Origin: JAFEDN01 sp963712715
GTDB lineage: Bacteria; Pseudomonadota; Gammaproteobacteria; Coxiellales; Coxiellaceae
Assembly (NCBI GenBank): GCA_963712715.1
Contig: CAVQJI010000037.1
Span: 1 to 64,000 of the forward strand
Direction: 5' to 3'
DNA: 64,000 nucleotides
The notes beneath the pieces are model-generated. The model did not search any database and had not been told where the DNA came from. It saw only the letters and a list, made by a program, of their open reading frames with translations. The translations under genes and the position numbers were made by a program. This document shows positions 1-10,100 of this stretch, piece after piece (the stretch's first letter is position 1; each line of letters opens with the position of its first letter).

Positions 1-2
1 TA

Positions 3-1055
3 GCTAACTATTGTCAGGAGCAACCTTATGCCTGGTTTGATTCTGTCACCAAGGCCACCGTCGCGCTTAACGATGAATTTTAACGGCTTTAACCAGACTG
101 GCCGGTGGCATTTTGTATGGAGAAGTCACTGGCAAGGAAACTGCTTTCCCCATTACGGAATATAAATATCAACCGGTGATAACCAAAATTTTTCACGAAT
201 CAAAGGAGGAGAAATATGCTTCTTTGCCCTGTCCGCTATTGGCAAGTTTAGAGAACACTCAGTGGGTGAAACGCTTATCCGCACTTGAGAATCTGCACCG
301 GATCATCAGTGCGATCCCAGAGCCACGTTTTTCGGAAGTTATCATCCGTTTGGAACTTCTGCATAAGGATTTAGTCAGTGGCGCATGGCGACGTAAAAGA
401 GTGGAATCTCCGCAAGAGAAAGTTAAAAAAGCCGAAGCGTTAAATATCGATTTATTGACCAATACCCAACAGTTAATTGAAAATGCCATTGGGCCTGAAG
501 GTTTGGAGCTGATAGACAGATTAGGGGTACAGGATTGGGATATTTATAAATCCATGTCCCCTCATATCTCCACTTTATGGAGCTGGAAATTCGACGAAGA
601 ATGCTCGGCTGCTTTCCAGGCATTATATCAGCATTTTATATATTTACTCGACTTGGACCTTGATATATCAGAGTGGATTATACCCAATCCGCATCGATAA
701 TGACGATGCTTTCTTATGACTGGAAAATTTGCGAACTTCTCAAAATGTCAATGTTAAAGTGGCCTGGTTTGATGAAGTGGATTTTGCAAAAACTGAATAG
801 CGGAACAGAATGTGCTGTAAAGGATAGTAAAAACACTCCCTGTCTTGACAAGATTCCCGACTTGAAGAAATTAAAGACCGATCCGGCCAATTTTAATAAA
901 AATTTACGTGAAAAATTGATTAACGTCGGTATTCTGGCAAAAATATCCCCCTTTGGGAAGAAGTTTGGGAAAAATTAACGAAAAAAGCCATTATCCATAA
1001 CGGGGGGGAAACGAAAATAACCGATTTAAGGCAAATTAACCAGGATCTGGATAAA
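3..1055 (+). pseudogene. Disrupted 5' part of a large coiled-coil protein gene
   Basis: Open sequence runs in from the left edge in one frame and stops at base 83. Adding a single T to the T run near base 80 joins it to the next open frame, which continues to base 700 and is charged and helical. Further breaks follow near 665 (frame change), 717 (in-frame TGA), 797 (frame change) and 946-951 (frame change in a run of C), after which the frame runs uninterrupted into the long ORF starting at 1056. The peptides on both sides of each break read as plausible protein. This is best seen as the 5' portion of one gene extending to 4082, broken by about five lesions in 1 kb. The density is higher than in the rest of the window, so real decay is more likely here than sequencing error alone. 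Product unknown. Confidence 0.55.
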
Positions 1056-4000
1056 TTGTTACAGGCCAAAGACGATCAGAAAAACCATCAAAATCTGTTT
1101 GAACAGATTTCCCCACAACTGCGGGAATATGTTAAATGTCTGGAAAAAATAATTTATTGTTGTGATGGCGTTTCTTCCGATGAACGCATCGTTAATCTGC
1201 GCAGCCAAAAGGGCGCCGTAGCCGAGCTGTTAAAACAATGTTTCATTGATTTTAATTTTACCGCATCCTCTTCTCTGGACCACAAAGATGACCAGGCTGT
1301 GGTTAAAGATTTCCAGAAGCTGGAGCAACGGCTCATTTTGGAACAAAATAAATTTAACGATTCATTGGCTTCTCCCCAGCTGGTAACGCCGCGTTTACCT
1401 GAGCTTTTAATAGAGAGGATAGAAGAAACATCAACTGCCTTGCTGACGCCAAAATCCGCGTCCACATTGTCAAGCCTTCCATCGACTCCTGAATCTGGAC
1501 ATGAGAATTACTTTCAAAGTCAGGTAGATAGATTGCGCAAAAAAAACAAAAATAAAGATTTAAGAAAAGAAATTAAACGTCTAAAAAAAGAAAACGAAGA
1601 GCTTAAATCTTTCTCCCGAACGGAAGGATCAATTTCTCCTGCCATCCCCGATAGTATGGGCAAGGGCTCGCCGATTCTGGATGATTTCGATGAGAAAAGT
1701 GATACTACGTTTGGAAGAGAGAGCCCGCTTTCTTTTATACCCACAATTACCAGCCCATCTCCGCTTGCACGATATAAGCATTCTCCCGAGAAAAAAAATT
1801 CGACTCGGGAACCCACTACCACGTTATCGATGCAGGTGCGGCTTTCCAATAGCGCAATTAGTGAAGCAAAAAACCATTTAAATAATTTACTGGATACGCG
1901 AGAACTTTTGCAGTCTTTAGTGAAAACCGCCTCGGAAAAAGCATCATTAATAAATATTTTGCCGGGATTATCACTTCTTCCCGATAATCGTTCTGCATTG
2001 GATTTATGTAAACAGTTGTCCGAAATTTGGCAGCAGAAACTCGAACATTCCGCTGATCTGGAGAAACAAAACGAGAAGTTGTCAAAGACAGTATCAGAGC
2101 TAAAAACGGCTTGTGAAGCGAAAGAACCTAAACCTGAATTTTTAGCGCCCTGGATAGAGTCAAAAATTAAAAGCGGTCAGGAGAAAATTAACGATGCCGA
2201 CAAAACATTAATCGAATTAAATAGTCGTTATAATATTTTGGTTAAAGAAGAAAAACAAAAATCTGTTTTAAGTCAATCTTCAACAAAAAATTCTGACGAC
2301 TCCCGTCGTCAGGCGGAACAGATTTTAAAAAATCTTGAAATTAAATGTAGCGCAAAAGAAACTTCTCAGAAAATGTTGAAGAACCAGGAGAAAGGAACCC
2401 CCAAAAAATCTCCACTCGCCAGTAAACTGGCGCTAGACATCAAAAATATAACGAATGAAATTGCCGGATTAAAAAAACAGATGGAAGTTCAAAAAGCATT
2501 TCTTCAAACCTGTACTCCGGATGAACCTGAAGTAAAAAGCAAAAATACAGGGGAGGAATTGAAAGAATTACGACAACGCATAATAGCATGCGCGCAAACC
2601 CGGGCTGATCAGGCGCATCACGTCCAGCAGTTAACTCAGCTGAGGTCACCTTCTTCAGAAATCGTTTTGCCACCAATGCCCGCACTACCAGAGGATATCA
2701 TATATGAATGGAAACCCTCTGCCCCGGTACAAGACCGGCAATCACAATTAAGAGAGCAGACTACGAAAGAATTGAGTGATGAACTTCAAAGACAGCTGGT
2801 GGAGAATACTGAAAGATTAGAATCAGTGAGAGATCAATGCTATGGCGTTAATGAATGGATCATAAAAGACGTTCAGGGTGAGGTTAAGTCCCTACTGGAT
2901 CAAAAGGAAGAAATGGAATATTTATCCACAGACAGTCGCGCATACCAGCAATGGGAAGCCCGCGTGCAATTGTTAATGGCGCGGTTGCAAACTCCTCTCG
3001 CTCCAGCCAGTAGTGATACCGCGTATCAGCAATGGCAGCAGCAAATACAAGGATTAGTAGCACGACTACATCCCGAATTTAAGGCAGTTGATTTTCAGGA
3101 AGAGAAATTATTAACTCTTGAGGTGAAAGACACTATTGTTAATGATGCTACGAGAAGAAATTATGAAAACCTGGTAAAAGAAAAAAAACTCATCGAAAGT
3201 GATGCGGCTAGTCTGAAAATGGAGCAGAAGAAATTGACAGAGTTTCTCTCAAAAACTCCATATCAACGCCGCCAGGAAAATTTAAACGCTATCAATCCAG
3301 TTGCGCTGCATGATGCACAGATCAGATTTAAGAACCGCTGTTTTTTCTGGAATTTGAAAGCGAAAATTGTGCAAGAACAGCTAAAAGGCTATACTTTTGA
3401 AGAAAAAACTTACTCAGAGGTTTGCTCTGCTTATGAAAGTTTTCGACAATTGGGCGAAAAGATTGACCTTAATAGAGAAAACCTGACTCAAACCGAATCT
3501 GAATATATTTTAATGACTTTCAAATATTCTAATCTCATCTCGCGCTATGATGAATTAAAAATGTATGTCCTCGAAAATGCAGAAGCATTGAAAAAATTAG
3601 AGAGGAATGAGTTGCCGCAGCGAGGCGGTAATTGGTATAATTTAAATTATGTGGCAATTTCCACGGAAATTAAGGATGAGAATTTGGTAGAAGAAATATC
3701 GAAACATTATGCCAGGTTTAAAACGCCCTTTTTGTTTATGCACGGTGATAATATTAAACTTTGGGGCTGTGCGGACGACGAATGGGGAATAAAGCTATTG
3801 GATCGTACCTTATTTTTATCCTGCGGGTTAAATTTTAAAGAAACAAGCCAATTATGGAGCCGGGGAAACATTCACCCGAATGTTTTAAGAGAAATACAAT
3901 TACAAAAGGCGCATACCCGGCCCGCTGATACGGAAAAAACTATTGGTGACGAACACGATCGATTACAGCACCGGGGTGCTGCGTCAGTAAACCTATTTAG

Positions 4001-4082
4001 TGAGTATTCCACAGTAAGCACGGCCCTGCATGATGTATCGAATATGATATCGGGATTTTATGACGGATCTTTAACTGATTAA
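1056..4082 (+). CDS. Large coiled-coil protein of unknown function (possibly 3' part of a broken gene)
   Basis: An uninterrupted 1008-codon frame. The TTG at 1056 is only the first permissible start; coding in this frame continues upstream to about base 950, so the ORF is probably the distal part of a larger gene. The protein is highly charged and rich in E, K, Q and L heptad-like stretches over most of its length, including about residues 155-185, 330-480 and 700-760, with low-complexity Ser/Pro segments around residues 110-260. A short internal duplication is visible near residues 631-675, where two segments start AYQQW and end in LxARL. No signal peptide, membrane segment or enzyme motif is recognised. 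It lies 21 bases upstream of a second giant coiled-coil gene with the same composition, so the two are probably one transcription unit. A host-directed or structural role is only a guess. Confidence 0.7.
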   Translation: MLQAKDDQKNHQNLFEQISPQLREYVKCLEKIIYCCDGVSSDERIVNLRSQKGAVAELLKQCFIDFNFTASSSLDHKDDQAVVKDFQKLEQRLILEQNKFNDSLASPQLVTPRLPELLIERIEETSTALLTPKSASTLSSLPSTPESGHENYFQSQVDRLRKKNKNKDLRKEIKRLKKENEELKSFSRTEGSISPAIPDSMGKGSPILDDFDEKSDTTFGRESPLSFIPTITSPSPLARYKHSPEKKNSTREPTTTLSMQVRLSNSAISEAKNHLNNLLDTRELLQSLVKTASEKASLINILPGLSLLPDNRSALDLCKQLSEIWQQKLEHSADLEKQNEKLSKTVSELKTACEAKEPKPEFLAPWIESKIKSGQEKINDADKTLIELNSRYNILVKEEKQKSVLSQSSTKNSDDSRRQAEQILKNLEIKCSAKETSQKMLKNQEKGTPKKSPLASKLALDIKNITNEIAGLKKQMEVQKAFLQTCTPDEPEVKSKNTGEELKELRQRIIACAQTRADQAHHVQQLTQLRSPSSEIVLPPMPALPEDIIYEWKPSAPVQDRQSQLREQTTKELSDELQRQLVENTERLESVRDQCYGVNEWIIKDVQGEVKSLLDQKEEMEYLSTDSRAYQQWEARVQLLMARLQTPLAPASSDTAYQQWQQQIQGLVARLHPEFKAVDFQEEKLLTLEVKDTIVNDATRRNYENLVKEKKLIESDAASLKMEQKKLTEFLSKTPYQRRQENLNAINPVALHDAQIRFKNRCFFWNLKAKIVQEQLKGYTFEEKTYSEVCSAYESFRQLGEKIDLNRENLTQTESEYILMTFKYSNLISRYDELKMYVLENAEALKKLERNELPQRGGNWYNLNYVAISTEIKDENLVEEISKHYARFKTPFLFMHGDNIKLWGCADDEWGIKLLDRTLFLSCGLNFKETSQLWSRGNIHPNVLREIQLQKAHTRPADTEKTIGDEHDRLQHRGAASVNLFSEYSTVSTALHDVSNMISGFYDGSLTD

Positions 4083-4103
4083 TTAATTTATAAGGAACTG
4101 AAT

Positions 4104-7100
4104 ATGAATAGAAAAGAACTTACTCCTAAAGAGAGAATGGAGAATCGGCTTCGGAATTCGGAAAATGTTTCTGAAGACTCTTGCCTTTCTGAAGACTTTC
4201 ACCAGAAAACACAAGAAGAACTGATGCGGCTTTATGGAAAAATAATCCTGGCGAAAGAGGCGTTGCCGAATTCGCCGGAGTTTAAGCGTCTGCAAGCAGA
4301 ATTAATCGAAAATAAAAAAACCGCGCTTTCGAGCCATGAGCGCCTTCAAAAAAAACTGACCGCTCATCTTCAGCATAAACGAATTTATTTACGTTTATTA
4401 AATTTAAAAGCTGATATTGCTAAAGATTTTGCGCCTTTCGTTAATAAGTCCAATGACAGCGGCAATCTTACCAATCCCTATCGGTATAGAAGACAGTTAA
4501 TTGGTGAAATGCTCGGTTATGCGACATTGATTCGCCACATTCAGGTAGAAATCAGCGCCTGTGTCCAGCTTGCGACTGATATTTTCCTGGAAAACAGTGC
4601 GGATGACAAATTAAAAATAGCTGAAGTTGAAGTGGATGCGATAAGAAATTTATTATTGAAGAAAGTTGGGGATGGTTTTCTTCCTCCGGACGGCAAATGG
4701 GAAAGCCGGGATAGTGTGAAAAATTTTTTAGCGACGGAAGATTTCGAAGCCATAGAAAATTATTTAGAGACGCTCAAAAACAAAGAAACTATTTTTGAGG
4801 AATTTATCAAAAGTATCCCCGCTGATTCTGAAATCCAATCCATCAGCGAGCAAATTAAATATTTTTATATGCGTTGTCAGGATTCGATAACCCTCGCCGC
4901 CAATGCTTACGATAAAATTCCAGAGCTTCAGAAGAATAATTTAGAAATTAAAAATGCGCAACTGGAAGAAAAAAATCAGGAGGCCCGTTCAAGAGCAGCC
5001 AGGATTATTCGTGATAATAAAATAGTATCCGGAAAAATAACGACACTTAAACTCAGCATCCAGAATTATTTAACTTTTTCTAAGGGTGTTTTGAAATCGG
5101 ATAGGCATGATGAAGTCGAATTAAAAGTCATGAATTACGATTGGAGTAAAAACCTGAATGAATGGTCTACTCCCTACAATTTATTATCGCAGTTATCCCG
5201 GTTTTTACAGGAAATTACCCATGAAAAGGTCGGGCAAATTAATCAGAATTCGGGTTCCTCTCCCCCTTGGTCACTTATTTGGAAACAGCTTTATTTCATA
5301 TTAAAAAGAAAGGACCGGGCGCCTGATGAAGATTCAAAAGTTTTAAATGAATTTCTGGAAATCGAGCAATCTGAAAATACTTCTTTCCAGGAATTAGCCA
5401 AACAAAAGCACCGGCAACCCATCGACAACCAGAAAGAGACTGATGATGATGAGAAGTCTTCTGTGGCCAGAGAACGAAAAAGGACAGAAACGCGATTAAG
5501 GGTAGCGCCGGGTTCGGAATGTATTGAGCTGATCATCCATAAACTGAACATTTTTTACGATTATGTGAAATATCTGTTAGAACAAAATCCCGTCTCTCCT
5601 AAACCTCCTGTTGAACGATATCAAACTGGCATTGTCCTTGAGCTGAAGGGCTTGACGAATGCTCTGAAAGACAGTGCGCGTAAAGTCGAAATAGCAGAAA
5701 AGAAGCTCCAGGAACTCCAGCAAGTTGCGAAACAGCAGCACGATAAATTTTTTGAGACGGAGAATGATGAGCAAAAAAAATCTCTGCAACTTCAAAAAGG
5801 ATGGACGGAGTTAGCATCGATATTAAGTCGCAAACCTGCCATGAGCGTAACCCCGACTCCAAGATTCGAAGAAAATAAATCCCTATCGCCGCAATTTCCC
5901 AGAAATCCCTGTCCGGTTGTCTTGACACGGGAAGTGGAGGCTGAAGAGCGGATGAAGAGCGCCATTGTTCAATCGCGCAATGAACAAATCTACCTTCGGC
6001 TAATATCCAGAATAAGCGCCATTAATCCGCAGGAACCCTGGCAAAAACAAATGCGGGACTTTGCCCAGGCAATGTCGGAGTTTTCAAACGCCAAAGGCAA
6101 GACTCAGACAGCTCTGACGATATCTGAATCAAAATTTATATTGGCCAGCCGTCATGATTTAATGACGCAAATGAGTGAAAATATGGACGCCTCCTCTACT
6201 GATTTTTTGAAACCTTATTATGAGGAAATGCAGGCTCACTATCGCTCTGCAGGTTCGTCCCTGTATGAGCCCGAGTCTTTGGAATCAGATTGGCAGGCTT
6301 ACGGGAAAATTTTCAATCTTATGCTCGAAAAATTACGAAGCGCATGGGCTGTTCACGCCGAACGGGAAGATAACCTGACTGAGGAAATGCGGGCTACTCT
6401 AACGAACAAAGAAACCAAAGTAGCCAGCAAAATGTCTGCCGTGCTTTTGAAACTGGAACTCGATGCGAAAGCATTAATTGAGGACATATCCGGGATAGCT
6501 AATATTGGCGTTATTTCAGTTTATGATCGGACAATTGAGAAATTAAGAGATTTCAGGAGTAAACTCCCACCGGTTCAAAAAGACCAGAAAGATTTCATAA
6601 AGAGTTACCAGGGTTTATGGGAAGTCACTCTGGACAGACTTTTAAAAAATCTCCAGACATACAGCTCTCCGGAGAATGCCAAAGATCACGACGCGGGTGA
6701 AGCGGTTAGAGATTTAAATGAAGCCGAATATGAAACTATCAAAGCCCTGTTAATCCGATTGCCAGAGTATTCAAAAATCTGCGATGCAAAACAGGAAAAT
6801 TTTGTCAACTCTATCATCAATAGCAGAGAAGTTAATGATAAATCATGGCCTGAAGGGGTTCGCCGCATCGCTGGTGAGGCGAGAAAATTACTGAAGGATG
6901 AAAAAAATACTCTGGTTTCTTTAATGGAAGGTTTTAATTCTTTAAAGAACGAAATTTTTTCACTGGGTCAATTTTTTTTATCCTCTAAAGGCAGCATATT
7001 TTTAGAACGTCAAATAGTGGACCTTGATCTTGAATTGGATCAGAAAAATAAAGAAGAAAGTAAAAAGTTGCTAGAGGAGCATCAACAGGAATTAAAGCAA

Positions 7101-10100
7101 ATTGAAGAATCTTCCCGGGGACTTCAGGAAATAGAATACCGGCAATCCGGTCCAAAGAAGGAATATAATAAAAAACTAAAAGAATTACAGACCAAAATGG
7201 AAGAAACTGAAAAAACTGTCATTCAGAAAAAACTCCACGCCCTGATTGACTGTATGGACAGTTATCAACCCGCGTGTTCTGATCCATTATCTGCCCTGAT
7301 GAAATCGGTGGAGAATCGAAGAATGTATCATGGAGAGGCCGATCTGACAGACAATTTCCTTGAAAGTTTCAGAAATATACTGAAAAAGATGGGCGGGGTT
7401 ATCAATGCCAGTTTTTATCAAAATTTGGTTAACGAAATTAAACCCACCCAGAATATAGAAAAAAAATATAGAATACTGATCAAATATATCAATCAAATTT
7501 TAAGCAAGCAGCAGACTACCCTTAAGAAAAAAGAAAGTCAGGAAAATTTGAGTGCGATAAAATCTTTAATGCTACTGCTGAATGAGAAGCCGGATGAATT
7601 TTATCTCTATTTAACGTCAAAATTTAATCCTTCTAAATGCAAGGGACTAAACAAAAACGCCATTATTTTAGATAATGATGATAACGTCCATTTTCTGATT
7701 AACAATGAAGTAATTTTGGAAGATAAAAACCCCAATAGTTCCGATGGAAAAAGCGTAGGTTTACCTTCAGCTCAACAGGCGAAAGTAAATCGGCGAAAAT
7801 TAGAATTGGCGTCCGCTGACTCAGACAAACCGTACCTATTGATGGGCAAAGAACAGGAAAAAAATCTGATTATAGAAGAATCCCTACGGAAGGGTAAGCA
7901 GGCAAATAAAAAAATCTTGAAAAAAATTCAGTTCCAGAATGAGGATCGTTATGAATTGAGCCAGATTGATAAAATCATTCGCTGGATTGAAGAAGGAGAC
8001 GAACCGGGTGAGGACAGATTTCTGGTGAGTTTATTCAGAAAATACAAAAAAGAGGAAAAATCGTCGGAGAATGGATTTCAACTGAAAGACGTCCTGACAG
8101 AGTTTTTAAAAGCCACCCAGGGGGTTCAGCAATTTGCAATTTTGTTTTTAGATGTCGCACGATTTGGGGGATTAGATAATACCAGGTTTAACGTCACGCT
8201 TTACCGTGAAATTGTCGAGGGTTGCAAGGGCGCCTCACTTCCCCAAAAACGTCATTTATTAAAAAGTAAAATTGCGGAACAGATTCGTGAGTTAATGAAA
8301 ATTCGCCTTCAGCGCGAAGATGAATTTTATTCTTTTCATCAGAGTATCTGCGGAGTGCGCGAGACAAAATATGATAAGCCGCCGGAAGATTCTCTCGAAA
8401 GAGAACTGATAAAGTCTCTTATCGATGAGGGCGGTGTACTCTATCGGGTTCATTTGCTGAGGGATCAAATCGCAGAAACAATGATTCCCGTTATGGAAAT
8501 TAACGAGAAGCTGAATAACCAATCTCAAGCAAGGCGTCAGTTGCAGAAAGATTTAGATTTAATCTTTAAAATCACCGGCACAGGAGGCCAAGACCAATTG
8601 GAATTGCATTATAGTGGCATGACTTATATCGGCCTTGCTAATAGAGAAATAAAATTAAATTCGACAGAGGATTTAATTTTACCTCCCAAACTACAGGAAG
8701 ACCAAAAGCAGTCGGGAGAGCCAAGGATGTTTACCATTCTCGTCAATACCTTTTTCAGAAAGGTTCAGGCGGATTTAACGGATAAGCTTCGGGTCAGCGG
8801 CAACGGTTCCAGGATCACATGGGCGCCGTCGGATTCTGAGTTAAAAGCGCCTACGGGAATGAAGGGTATGGTCGACGTTGTTGCAAATATTCCTGGCCAA
8901 CCTGTTTCGGCGTCTGCGGATCAACTTTTTCAAGCCCTGACTTTGGCATTATCAGGCCCTCCGCCCAAACCAGTCACTGTGACAATGATTGACGAGCAGA
9001 AGAATATACTGCCCGATTTGCAGTCCAGTCGTTCGGAATCTTCGCCGTCCGGGAGTCACGAGACCCTGCCGCCAATAACAATTTCTCAGTCAGCGCTGCC
9101 CAATTTACAGTCCAGTTCTTCGGAATCTTCGCTGTCTGTTAGCCCTGAGATAAAGACGTCATTAATGACTTCTGACCCGGAAGGACTGTTAATGACAATT
9201 TCTCAGTCAGCGCTGCCCAATTTACAGTCCAGTTCTTCGCAATCTTCGCTGTCTGTTAGCCCTGAGATAAAGACGTCATTAATGACTTCTGACCCGGAAA
9301 GATTGTTAATGACAATTTCTCAGCCAGAGCCCAATTTACAGTCCAGTTCTTCGCAATCTTTACTGTCTGTCAGCTCTCCGACACAGGCGCCGTTAAAAAT
9401 GGACAGTCTGCCAATAACAATTTCCCAGCCGACGCCGCCCGCGGAGACTATTGCGCAAACGAACACTACTGTGCCTTTGTTCCCGGACGCCACACCGGAA
9501 ATCAATCAGGTCGCCCAGATACTGACTTGGCTAGCTCAAACAACTCGTGCGGAAGTGGCCGTTCCCGTTCCGCCGTCGTTGATTAATTTAGTAAACCGCG
9601 ATCTGCTCAAGGAATTTATGGAAGTGTTCTTCTCGGATGTTTTAAATCAGGATATTATCGTTAGCACGGGGACATCCGGTAATAATACGGTTAACATTAA
9701 ACGCAAAGAATGGGGTTTTGGGCTGAAAAAATATTTTGAGGAAAAATTGCCAACGCCATCCATCGAGCAGAAAGCCATGCAGACTATTGTTTCAACGTAT
9801 GTGCAGATTCAAAATCCAAATAATGGATATGCTCAGGAAGTATTTTGTAAATTGCCTTCAGATTCGCTGCGATCTGCGGTGGTTTCTGCTTCCAGAACTC
9901 TAAAAACAAAAAGTAATTTCACTGCTCGAATTCCAAAGGTTAAAAATTTTGAAGAATTTTTTAAAGAAACCGCCTGGATTTTAAAAACGAAGTTCTATGT
10001 TTTTGAGGACAGTAAGAATGGTGTATTAGGTCAGCCGAGACTATACCCTACTAAGGTCTCTCATGAGTATTCACAGGCTATTTTTCTGATCCACAAAAAA

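Noticed and set aside
8870..8970. An OTU-like catalytic loop in the giant protein (SADQLFQAL resembles DGNCLFRAL).
   Set aside because: The catalytic cysteine and glycine are missing and the surrounding sequence does not fit; chance resemblance is more likely.
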